A stretch of 64,000 nt of DNA from Symbiodinium sp. CCMP2592 (lineage: Eukaryota > Sar > Dinophyceae > Suessiales > Symbiodiniaceae). The notes below the pieces were generated by a model that made no database searches, was not told the origin of the DNA, and saw only the letters and a list, made by a program, of their open reading frames with translations. Made by a program: the position numbers and the translations under genes. The stretch covers positions 267,501 through 331,500 of the forward strand of contig CAJNDT010003835.1 in NCBI GenBank assembly GCA_905221615.1. Reading direction: 5' to 3'. This document shows, one piece after another, positions 1-9,793 of this stretch (positions are counted from its first letter, which is position 1; every line of letters starts with the position of its first letter).

Positions 1-837
1 AGAATCGCACAAGCACCGACCGACATGTGCATTGCGGCCGCAGACTTGCTAAGTTCTTCTTTTGTTTCTTGTTGTTGCTGCTGCTATTGGTGTTGTTTCA
101 CGTCACTAACTACTCGATTCGATTGTGGCTGTCAATCACATGGCTGTTCCTTGTGTTGGAAGGTCGAAGAATGGAATCGGACTGTCCCAAAAGAATCTAA
201 TGCTAAGCCGGCTTGGCAAGTCTACTGATCCTACTTCGACCTTGTTGGTTTCCGTATCAGACTGAAATCCCGCGATGCAGGACGATGTGGAGGAGAGTGG
301 GTCGGAGAGCGATGGCGAGTTCCGCATGTTCGCTGGCGAGGACGGTTCTACTTCTCCAGCAGTAGTCTTGTATTTTGTTTCATTGCAGCATTTCATCGAA
401 GGACCGTAATGACAAACAACATAGACCCCTCAATTATCGCAGACAATACAGGAAACCACAGACCACTGTGGGGTTTTGTTGCAATGGCGGATTTGGGTGG
501 CCTTCAGTGCAGGGTGCAGGAGGTTTTGCCAATTCCAAGGCTCCACCTTTTTCGGCAACCAGCCTTTGCGTTTGTCCTCCCTTGTTGGCTGTCTGACAAC
601 TTTGCACATGTCAGCCTCTTAGGCTAAGAAGTCCGCATGTAGTTATGTAGATGCACCATGCCATCGAAATACAAGAAATTCTGATTGGGTTGTCAATCAA
701 ATCTGCGACGGGACTATGTCGTGATGCCTTGGAATTGGTGTTGCTGAGCCCCCTGCAAACCCCAAAGCAGCACTCAACCCTGCAATCTTCAGAGCTCCTC
801 GGAGTACTCAACCCATCAGGACCCGAAAACCCTAAAC
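1..837. other. Left-edge region, one weak acidic start exon
   Basis: No secure gene. On the plus strand an ATG at 275 opens a 44-residue frame ending at 409 that begins MQDDVEESGSESDGEFRMF. This is acidic and serine-rich and would suit a first exon, but no partner exon was found. The rest shows no readable coding. Confidence 0.25.
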
Positions 838-1130
838 CATAAACCATGAACACCAGACTCCGAACCACGTGCCTCGCCTGGAGTGTCCGAGTATGCGCGC
901 CGAAAAGGCAGGAGGCAAAAACCCTAAACCCCTACAAGCCCTAAACCCTTAACTCAGCCTAAACCCCTAAAGCCTAAACCCTAACCTTGAACCGAGCCTA
1001 AACCCCTAAAGCCTAAACCCTAAACCCCTAAAGCCTAAACCCTAAACCTTGAAGCCTAAACCCTAAACCCCTGGATTGTCCGAGTGTGAGCGCCGAAACC
1101 CCTAAAGCCTAAACCCTAAACCCCTAAACC
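838..1130 (+). repeat. Interstitial CCCTAAA telomere-like array
   Basis: Imperfect CCCTAAA units, many as CCCCTAAAGCCTAAACCC variants, are interrupted by two copies of a second motif, TCCGAGTGTGAGCGCCGAAA (about 884-905 and 1078-1098). The unit equals the plant-type telomere repeat, also used by dinoflagellates and chromerids. Degeneracy and the interior position argue against a true chromosome end. Confidence 0.8.
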
Positions 1131-1228
1131 CCGAAAGCCCAAAAAGGACCTGGAGCATGCCCCCATTGAGCGCCGCTCCGGCAGCCCAGGGCGGAGTGCC
1201 GGGCCCAAGGCCGGGAATCGGTGCTCGG

Positions 1229-1400
1229 CATCTCTGGTTTTAGGGTTTTAGGGTTTAGGGTTTAGGGGGGTTTGGGTTAGGGTTTACATAGGGTTTGTAG
1301 ATACTACAGATCTAGCTAATACTAGTGTTGGTATTATAGGGTCTGGGGTTTTTAGGGTTTGGGGTTTTCTGTTTTCAAGTTGTTTCAGGGCATGGTAATC
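1229..1400 (+). repeat. Interstitial TTTAGGG array, opposite orientation
   Basis: Degenerate TTTAGGG units run along the plus strand directly after the CCCTAAA array at 838-1130, so the two arrays face each other across about 100 bases of GC-rich sequence. The arrangement suggests either a fused-end relic or independent seeding of a mobile repeat. Units decay after about 1270. Confidence 0.7.
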
Positions 1401-2284
1401 TAGGGATTTAGAGTTTTAGGGCTGTGAGACGTGGATTCCTTGATTTGAGGCTGATTTTAAGGCTCAGCATAGAGGGGAAGGTGCAGGGCGTCGACAGTAC
1501 TTTGTGATATCCTTGAGGAATTGCATTCTTGGCAACGAACCGGTCTTCCCATAGAGACCAATTCTTAGGGCGGTGGCAGGGGCCAGATTGCACCGCAGGA
1601 ACTGTAGGATCTACAACACGAAACTTGACTAAACGTAGAATCTACTAGCATCGTGCGACAGTAACCCTCAACCCCTATGTAGCTCTGAGGGTCGAAAACT
1701 TCTGCTTTGGGTAGGCCGTGGGAAGAGGTCTCCACAATCTTGCCTGGGGGTCCCTCTTCCTGCCCTCCATATCTCCGCTTGGGTACTCTCACCGTTGTAG
1801 CTCCGCGAGGCAGGAGCCACGTATTGTCTGTTGTGTTTCGCATTGTTTCTTCTGCCGGCGGGCCTGTCAGATGCGGTCCCGCACCTTTCGTGCAGACTCA
1901 CTCCTGCTTGTGATCGTCATATCCGAAACCCCCACAAGCATCCGAAATCAGATTAAGCCTTTTGGAAGGGCTGTGTTTGGGGACAGGAGCTTTGAGACCC
2001 ACCTAGCAAGCCGTGCAGGTTTGCCAGAACAGAGGGTTCCTATAAGGTTCCTTGCGATCTAAGCCTGTAGACTGGAGGTTTGGCTTAGGGGGCTGGTGCT
2101 TAGACACGTGTGACTTCGTGTCTGCTTGTCAGATTGTGAATCTCGTGGACTTCCTGGAGTGCAACCCGCCGGCCACACCGTCGGGTCCGATGCCCCGGGG
2201 TTGACCGAGACTGCGGGTCTTAAGAATGTACCGCAATCCGCCAGAACGTGTTTGTCTTGTAGGGTTTTCAAGATTCACTTCTAC
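1401..2284. other. No gene recognised
   Basis: Open frames lie on both strands at 1565-2062, none with a convincing protein pattern or splice signals. No structural RNA was recognised. Confidence 0.4.
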
Positions 2285-2418
2285 CTTAACCCACCAGAAC
2301 CTACTTTTTTGTAGGGGCCCTACAAATTCCATAATAGGATATGTAATAGGGACCCACAAAGAAGCAGGTTTTGGTCCAGGTAGGGACCCTACAAAAGGTT
2401 AGGTTCTGGTAGGTTGAG
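2285..2418. mobile_element. MITE-like inverted-repeat element, family C
   Basis: The left end CTTAACCCACCAGAACCTAC is matched by the reverse complement of the right end AGGTTCTGGTAGGTTGAG. A second inner inverted pair (TAGGGGCCCTACA and TAGGGACCCTACA) lies inside. The length is about 134 bases and there is no coding, which is the architecture of a non-autonomous terminal-inverted-repeat transposon. Confidence 0.65.
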
Positions 2419-3780
2419 GAGCTCCTGGAGCGAAGAAACAAGAGCGAGCCAGCTCAACCACAGTTCAGGGCTTCCTGTCTGCTTCTTATGAAGGTTCTAT
2501 AACCCGGAATAACTTACCTCTTTAAAGACTTGTATAAGGAAATCATAATAAGGGGTCCTAAAAAGGTAGGCTATTCAGGGTTAAGGTAGGGTCTTAGGCC
2601 CATCTGGGTTTTGCAGTGATCCATCCAAGGTTGGGTTTTGAGCGTGGGCCCTCCCTTGCAACTCTCCTTGAAGGGGTCTTCTGTGAAATGGCCGAACGAA
2701 GACGTAGAGGGACTCGCCCAGTAGGCTTTTCAGGAAAGCCCAAAACCCCAACCCCTGTAATCTTTAACAGTCAGGATTAAACATGGTTAAACTCTTCGTG
2801 AAAGCTCCAAACCTCACGTGTGGGCCTTTCCACACGATTTCTCGACATGCTGCAAGGGAGGACCAAGCTATCAGGGCACTGCATTCCCGCATTTGAGGTT
2901 TCTTAGGGGTACTTAGAATTATTTTTAATTTTTGGTTATGAAAATCCCTAAGAAACAGCTAAGATTATAATTTTTGCTGCGGTTCTAAGTTCAGTATAGG
3001 TTTGGTTGTTAGACAGGCAGACTTGGTTCTTGGGTGAGGCAGACGGATACGTTTAGGGTTTAAGTTTCACTTTCCCTGCCCACCCCTAAACCCTAAGTCT
3101 TGGCTTAGTATTGCAGGCTTCGTCCTTGCCAGGCAGGGGGCAGAATGTGTGCAGGTCCAGACATGCCAGTCCCGTCAAGCTCCGCTTCGGCAAGCGCTGT
3201 GGCGGCGGGGTCGTCGGAGGCTAGCGGAAGAGGGGTTTCGGATGTGATGTGCGTTTTGGAAGATATGGGGTTGGACGCTTTAGGATTCTAGGTAGTGTTT
3301 AGGGGTGTTTCGTTTGGGTTCGGGGTTTTGTCTTTTGCGGTTTTGGGGCGTTCTGGGTTTAAGTTAAAGCTCGGGCAGTCGCTCCTCCTCTTCTTTTCAC
3401 GCTTTCTGACTGCTACAGCTGAGGGTTCGGCGGGTTTGGCAGTGTTGCGCAGAGTTCGGACATAAAGCGGGCTGCTTTGAGGCCGACTATGATTGACATG
3501 AAACGGTGCTATGGTGTCATGATTGGTTTTCCCGCAGGAGAGACGAACTAACGGAGTCCCCAAGCCCTAATGAGCATGAGAGTCGAAACTCCAAAAGCAT
3601 GGCGATTCTTGGGAAAGCAGATCTAAGCCTAATCTGACTGCAATTTCAGGTTTGTGAGCTTAGGGAGCGTGTTCTTTGTTCAGAGGTTCAGGGTTTACAC
3701 AGTTTAGGCCTAAGGAAGTTTAGCGTTTGCCGCACAGGGTCTTTTCGGACCCCTGATAGCTCCGAAGGTCGTCCTGGCCT
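2419..3780. other. Intergenic, telomere-like words, no gene seen
   Basis: There are scattered TTTAGGG-type words near 3053 and 3095 and a small AT-rich inverted repeat at about 2897-2957 (TTTCTTAGGGGTAC against AATCCCTAAGAAAC). A minus-strand frame at 3288-3563 has low-complexity composition and no recognisable domain. Confidence 0.4.
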
Positions 3781-3859
3781 ACATACATACGGTATACTTA
3801 GACATATACATACCTGCGCGCATACGTACACACATGCATACATACATACATACATACAT

Positions 3860-3901
<42 letters not shown>

Positions 3902-3975
3902 CTATACATAGATGAATATACATGCGTGTGTGTGTGTGTGTGTGTGTTTGCATTGCTGCATGCGCGTGTGTGTGC
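3781..3975. repeat. CATA/TA/GT microsatellite
   Basis: (CATA)n passes into (TA)n and then (GT)n. The frames crossing it are periodic translations of the repeat and are not genes. Confidence 0.9.
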
Positions 3976-4075
3976 CAAAATCCCTTTCCGTATCATAGTT
4001 CCCAAGGTCCCCGTTTGAAAATCCAAACCCCTTCCTTCATACTCATTGTTAGGGAAAAATGCTCTTTGTTGGTCC

Positions 4076-4140
4076 AACCAAAGTACCCTGCCATTCGGGC
4101 TTCGTCTGTGCTAGGTAGGAAAAATACTCTTTGTTGGGAT
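4076..4140 (+). repeat. Dispersed repeat, GCTAGGTAGG family
   Basis: The core is TTCGGGCTTCGTCTGTGCTAGG, preceded by CCAACCAAAGTACCCTGC. Related copies lie at about 18449-18485 and 31555-31620 (the latter just upstream of the first recognised sorting-receptor exon), with a partial one at about 36463-36490. All are on the plus strand. Whether this is a transposon piece or part of an intron 3' region is not resolved. Confidence 0.6.
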
Positions 4141-4906
4141 TCTAAGTCCTATAGAGCGAGGGGCCTGAGAACCGCAGACACTCTAAGACATCTCCTTAGG
4201 GGTGAGGGCTTAGGCCCAACATCCTACAGGCCTACCCTGAAGTTGCTCTAACCGACTCTTTTTGTAGGTTCTTACGATAAAACCCATCTGAGAACTTACA
4301 AGGGCCCAATGAAAAAAGAGCTAGTTTTTGGTAGCTCACGGTACTTTTTAGGGCTTAAATATAAATATAGCAAAATATACACCCAAACCCTACTAAAATG
4401 ATTCAGGCCCCTATATTATAGCCCGATGCCCCCATAAACCGAGACACCCCAAAGCTCGGTTGTCGCGCGCATCGTCGGGGATATGGCCCGAGGATGCCTC
4501 TGAGCAGGAAAGCCCCGACCCCAGCATTTTTTTGGGTGGGTTTTAGGGGATCCTGAAGGGTTCCTTTAAAAGGGTTTAGGGTTTGGTGTTTTGGGGTTTT
4601 GGTTCTGGGCTTAGGGTTTTGAGAGTTTCGGGTTTGGGGTTTAGGTTTTTTTGGTGTTTAGGGAATTGGATGTGGGCTTCTAGAGTCGAGGGCTTCGACG
4701 TTTCAGACTTTGGTTGGGGTCTAGGCTCAGGGCTTGTAGTTCCGGCTGCAGAGCCCTCAAAGTGTCAAGGGGCTTAGGGTTTAGGCTCCAAATGTGGAAG
4801 TTCTGACAGGGGTGCTACATGGAACTTCTCCAGCGTCTTCGTGTTCAGATGGCATTGTTCAGGATAGGGCAGGGGTTCTTGGCTTACCAATGAAGAGTTA
4901 AAGCTT
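4141..4906. other. No gene recognised, telomere-like words
   Basis: TTTAGGG-type words crowd 4565-4660. No frame has supporting splice signals or a recognisable protein. Confidence 0.4.
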
Positions 4907-5011
4907 GGGCACGGCCCCCCACTCAGTAATAGTTGAATAATGTTCATAGTATAGATATACTACCTTAGTAGTAGCCCTTTTATAGACTCTTACTGTATGG
5001 GGGCAGTACCT
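4907..5011. mobile_element. MITE-like element, family B copy 1
   Basis: The left end has GGCCCCCCACTCAGTAATAG and the right end has ACTGTATGGGGGCAGTACC. The same ends and interior appear at 22103-22210, and a related element occurs at 22917-23022 and 41877-41985. The size is about 105 bases with no coding. Confidence 0.6.
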
Positions 5012-5030
5012 AAGTTAAGGCGGTTCAAGG

Positions 5031-5128
5031 GTTTCATTCCGGATGTATGGTTGGATCGTATTCGTGCTCTGACTTCACGTCGTGCTGCTGGTGGTAGTGC
5101 TTCTTTACGTTCATTGGCATTGGGGTAA
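5031..5128 (+). other. Possible orphan exon with GTAAGT donor
   Basis: The frame FIPDVWLDRIRALTSRRAAG continues for about 31 residues to a perfect GTAAGT at about 5131. Codons are T-ending, unlike the GC-rich codons of recognised genes in this window. Nothing coding was joined to it. Confidence 0.2.
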
Positions 5129-5131
5129 GTC

Positions 5132-7250
5132 ACGCTTTCATACGACTTGTGGCGTTGAGGCTTAGGTACGTGGTGCCCCAGTTTCGCCCTGTCCATCCCA
5201 GATTATCAACTGCCAAACCCTGGCTCCCAGACTCACCAATCTGGTAAATTGGTTTCCGGTTTTCGCGACCCTAATCATCGCTCACTGGCGACGAGACACA
5301 CGTGTCGTGTGCCAACGACACACATTCGCGTAGGCTACCTCCCAGGGTAAAGGCACTTGCTAGGTTTCGCCTTACCTCTGGATGATTGCCACAGTAAATG
5401 TCGAGGATGGAACCCCATGGCTGATGCATAACTTTTCTGAAGCTCCAGACTTCGATGACCCTGTCTGCTTGTTTGGACATGCTGAGGTGCCATCCCGCAG
5501 CCGCAATTCAGGTCGGCGCCGATCATCAGCGTGACTACTGCAATAGTTTTGGGGACCATGCGGATGAGGTGCTGATCGGCTCTACCAGATCAGTGATAGT
5601 GGTTTGTCACAACGTTCTACGTTCACTTCTGGCGATCATGACGTTGGTCGCCGCCCCGGTTTGCCCTGGTCCCAGAGCTGCTGCTATTGTCGTTCCCACG
5701 GCCAGTGACGCTGCTAGTAGTACTACCATGGTACTACCGTGGGCCATGACCAAAACACCGTTGTAATGCTGTCCTCTTCATGTTCCTCCACAATTACAGG
5801 TAGTTTAAGATAGACCAAAACCCTGTGTCTAGTCACCGTATTGAGGCCGCTGCAAGACATTAATAAATCCTTCATGGCCTCGTTTTCCTGTGTGGTACAG
5901 CTGCATGGTGGGCACCCACGCAGAATATCATCAGCGACATCTGCTACGTAGGATTGAGGGTTTAGGAGTTTAGTGTTTATGCTAGTTGCTGTTAACGAGT
6001 TGGGGCGAGTAGTGTAAGAAGGGAATGCGGCCTGTCTAAAACCCTTAAACCTAAACCCTCAACGCTAGACGAAACTACTTGCCGTCCAACCTCAGCCCAA
6101 ATCTTGTGCTTTCCCGTACATCACGGCCTCATGCTTGCTGCGTCAACGTAGTCAGCCCCTAGGTGCGTTTTGGGGCATAATATATTTCAGCAGAAATGCA
6201 GATAAGTATACCAAGGAGTGCTAAGGAGTATTGTTGGGAATCATCAAGGCCCTTATGTGACGGAACAATTGGCTCCAGGCGGTGCATGGTCGAGGGCCCA
6301 TCCAAAGTACTCCTGATGACTGCTGAACTTATATGAGCATGGAGCAGAGGTTTATCTTGGTGACCTTGGTGAGTCTGGATAACGCACCTTTCGTTAAGAA
6401 TGAGAGTGTGTATGTGGAATGATAACACCCCCTAACCCGAAACCCTACCCCCATCATGTGAGTATGTCCTCTAACTGTAATTTTCGACTCTGAGAAGCAT
6501 CGCCCCGAGAGGAGAGCCTCGAGAGCAAGCGCCGATAGACATGTATGAAATCCCGCAGAGAAACGCTGTATACACTGCTATGTAGATCCATACAGACACA
6601 AAAAACAGACCCCTTCTTGGAGCCCTGCAAACACTTAAGTAAATCCTCTATGGCCATTCTACGCAGCCCATCAACCTCCTATGCAAGCTGTCCGAGAACG
6701 GTTGTAAGCAACGCATTTTCAGAAGCTGAAACCCTAAGCCCTGTCACAGGAGTGCCCAGCGTAGCCCAGGACCTGCCTCACGACTGCGGGGTTTACAGTA
6801 GATTTTGCGTGCTATTCGAAGTTAAAGCTTGTGGGTTGGGGTCGAGGGTAACAGGTTTGTTTAATTCAGGGTGTAGGGTACTTGTGCCTCCCTCGTTGAG
6901 CAAGCTGGTTCGATTTCAAGTTCGAGCTATGGGCTGCATCACTTCCTCTGTAGTTTTGCCGCGAGTTCCTTTGACAAGTGCGTGTGTCCAGTGGGTGAAA
7001 ACAAAGGAAGTACGGTTCGTGTCTGACAGCTTGAGGGCATGCTCGCTGCAGCCCCTCTTCACCAATGGGCTCAGTTGTTTAATGTAGGGTTCGGGTTTAG
7101 CCTAGGTCCTGGGGCTTAGGCTTGAAAAGTTTAGGGCCTAGGGGTTGCCATTGCTTCTGATTATCTGCGTGATTTTTGCTCTTGCTCTAATAGTCTAACT
7201 GCTGTCATGTAGGCAAGATTGATGGACAGTTCCAGTCAAACCGTCCGAAA
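5132..7250. other. No secure gene
   Basis: Open frames overlap on both strands (for example 5271-5766 and 6454-7087). The minus-strand translations around 5855-5940 and 6454-6657 share the short word EAMKDLL / MAIEDLL, which might be decayed paralogous exons. That is too weak to call. Confidence 0.3.
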
Positions 7251-7259
7251 GCACCCTCG

Positions 7260-7263
<4 letters not shown>

Positions 7264-7294
<31 letters not shown>
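7264..7294. repeat. (GA)n microsatellite
   Basis: A perfect (GA)n tract of about 30 bases. Confidence 0.95.
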
Positions 7295-7297
<3 letters not shown>

Positions 7298-7629
7298 CGA
7301 CGCCGCAACAGAAGGTCAGAAAAAAGTGTGGGTGCGAGTTCGATGCACAAGAGGTAGATGTTTGGTGTGGTTGTTTTGGTTAGCCTTCGGGAGATCCACG
7401 CAGTTTGATGTTTGCTGCTGCTTGCATGGCTCACCTGACGTCCATAAATCGGGAACCCAAACTCCCCTTTGTTCTGCGAGTGAAGCTCACTCAAACAAGG
7501 TCTTTCGTGCAGATCGAGACTTAGTAGTAGAGTAGGATAGAGTAGGTAGCCTTTAATGTTTTGGGTTTAGCATTAATCCCTATAATATCTCACACGTTAG
7601 CCATCAGTTTTTGTAGGATACTGGACAAG

Positions 7630-7651
7630 TCTAGAGAGAGAGAGAGTGAGT

Positions 7652-7748
<97 letters not shown>

Positions 7749-7888
7749 AGGGAGAGGGAGAGGGAGAGGGAGAGGGAGAGGGAGAGGGAGAGGGAAAGGG
7801 AGAGGGAGGAACAGAGAAAGGGAGAGAGAAAGGGAGAGAGAGCGAGAGGGAGAGAAAGAAAAAACGAGAGAGATAGAGATAGAAAGAT

Positions 7889-7960
<72 letters not shown>

Positions 7961-8003
7961 CCGCGAGAGGGAGCGAGGCAGGGAGAGAGAGAGAGAGAGA
8001 GAG
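7630..8003. repeat. Long compound (GA)n / (GGGAGA)n tract
   Basis: About 370 bases of GA with an internal hexamer block GGGAGA at about 7737-7806. It creates long arginine-glutamate and serine-leucine frames on the two strands, which are not genes. Confidence 0.95.
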
Positions 8004-8618
8004 GACGCTCCAGCGCCACTCCTGCGCCGGGGTTCAGCATGCCCATGAGGCCTGGCTTTATGAGGGCGCGTGGCTCTTGAGTTTTAGCTTCGGAAATAAG
8101 GGGAAATAGCTGAATATACTGCGATATACTTTATGAAGCCAAGGACTGTCATTTGCTTAACTGGCCGGCTTTTCGGGAGGATGCCACAGATCTGGCCAGC
8201 ACAGGTGCCTCTCATAGTACTGCATGGCACCTAGCCTGGCATCCAAGCGCCTTCTGTGAAGCCATTGAGACCCTTGAATGTTGATCATCTCCTGCAGAAG
8301 TATCTGACAGCCTAAGCGCAGCGAAGCTTACGAAGCTGTGCTGACGCGCCCTTTCAGCTTGCACAATGCTGAAGACTACCGTATTGTGCACTTTCTCACA
8401 TTCCTGCACTAGGTGCCCTAAGTTTCGGCAATCTTTGGAAAAAGGTCCAAGACGATGTTCCCACAGGCTCCAACATCCCGTGCATACTTAATGGCCCTTC
8501 AGGTGGCATCCCGGCTGTGAGAAAGAAGTCCCAAACACTTACAATCGCTACGGTCGCTACGGCTCAGGCCGAAGCTTGTCTATGTCAGTTAGTCACGGCC
8601 TATCCCGTGTGCATCAAG

Positions 8619-9134
8619 ATGTCTTGGGAGGGTGCTTCCGTGGTAGCCCCACCCATGCGGTCATTCTACGCCGTGGGCTCACTCCTTCAATGCGAGAGCG
8701 AGTTCGATCCGTTGTCGCGGAGCGCAGCGGTGAGCTTGTTCCATCCGCATGCACCGGTTCTAGGCAGCGTGGATGAGTTGCGCACCGATGAGATCGAGGT
8801 CGACTTCACGATGAAGCGGGTACATTGCCTCGGCGAAGCGGAGATGTCCAAGCTATGCCAAAATATCAAGAACGAGGAGTCTGCTTCTGAGTCAAACGGG
8901 TCGGAGTGTTCAGAGAGCTCCCCACCGGTTCGGCGAGGCCATGCAGACGATGTCATCAAGCGACTGAGTCGTTGGGGCGCACGGAGAGGATCGGAAGGCA
9001 CGCTGTGGGACTTTGACGACTCCGACGATCCCGACCGTCCCAGAAGCCCGTGGCGGGCCTCTTCACGATGGTGTGGCTTTGCAGGCATCCTGCGGCGCCA
9101 GAAGAAGCCCGCACCTGCCAGGCGTAGTAGCTGA
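8619..9134 (+). CDS. Duplicated unknown protein, copy A (171 aa)
   Basis: I do not recognise the family. The ATG at 8619 is chosen because similarity to copy B starts there in the same frame (MSWEGASVV). The paralogues share EIEVDFTMKRVHCLGE, then SKLCQN, a serine/glutamate-rich stretch, IKRLSRWGA, and a tryptophan/arginine-rich end with SPWRASSRWCGFAGILR. Differences are mostly conservative and keep the frame open, which supports real coding. There is no signal peptide or membrane segment. The arginine-rich C-terminus could bind nucleic acid or a partner, but that is inference. Extra exons cannot be excluded. Confidence 0.6.
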   Translation: MSWEGASVVAPPMRSFYAVGSLLQCESEFDPLSRSAAVSLFHPHAPVLGSVDELRTDEIEVDFTMKRVHCLGEAEMSKLCQNIKNEESASESNGSECSESSPPVRRGHADDVIKRLSRWGARRGSEGTLWDFDDSDDPDRPRSPWRASSRWCGFAGILRRQKKPAPARRSS

Positions 9135-9690
9135 GAGCTGAAGAACTCTCCTCTCTCTGTCCCGAAGGGATGGAGATCGAGTTCCAGTCCTCATTGAGTT
9201 GGATCATCAGGTTCCATCTCCAACGAGTTTAAGGGTACAACGCAGCACAGGCGAGCCTGCGGGCTGGAAGCCACACCAGGCTTCGAGCTGTGCAGCCAAG
9301 ACATTCGTGGTTTAGGGATTGTACCCAACTGCCCGGACGCAATAAGGGATGTTTAGGATAAACCTTTAAGCCCTATACATCAAGCCCAGTGTTGCACTGA
9401 CTGGTCTGGAAGTTGCCGGCACTGTGCGCGTGCGAGAGTCGAATCGAAACCCGTAGTAATTAAAAGGACAGTTTAGCTTTGTAGATGAGTAGGTAACCTT
9501 TAACTTTTGGGGCTTACCATAGTTCAATAGGTGAACCTGTTTTGAGCTAAGGCACTCAGCCCAAATGTTAGGATAAAGGACACATCGAGGCACGGTTTCT
9601 TTGCTTCCGCAGGCTGCGAAGAGCTCAACGGGATGAAGCCCTGGAGCTCACACGTCCCTTGACAATGCTACGGTGTACCGAACTCCAATA
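9135..9690. other. Downstream flank of copy A, no gene
   Basis: No coding is supported. A copy of the GCGAGAGTCGAA word common in this window is at about 9428. Confidence 0.35.
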
Positions 9691-9793
9691 TGGGAGTTTC
9701 CGAAAATAGGGGACCCTCATATAGTACCCTAAATAGTAGGATCCTCATAAGGAACCCCAAAATAAGGTACCCCCAATTTTCGGAAACTCCCAT
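9691..9793. mobile_element. MITE-like element, family A copy 1
   Basis: TGGGAGTTTCCGAAAAT at the left is matched inversely by ATTTTCGGAAACTCCCAT at the right. The interior has GGATCCT and a TAGGGTACT-like block. The element is about 103 bases with no coding. Other copies are at 14334-14438, 18521-18625, 18998-19042 (right half only), 19806-19910, 21627-21716, 33005-33426 (expanded, in an intron) and 33811-33916. Confidence 0.85.

Noticed and set aside
838-1400. True chromosome end
   Set aside because: Units are degenerate, face each other and are followed by unique sequence and genes.
6545-7087. 180-codon plus-strand open frame
   Set aside because: No domain, biased Ser/Leu/Cys composition, equally plausible opposite-strand frames and no splice-linked partners.
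7597-8048. Long Arg-Glu and Ser-Leu open frames
   Set aside because: They are translations of (GA)n on the two strands, without start context or any non-repeat domain. The same applies at 21000-21280, 22280-22460 and 50198-50456.
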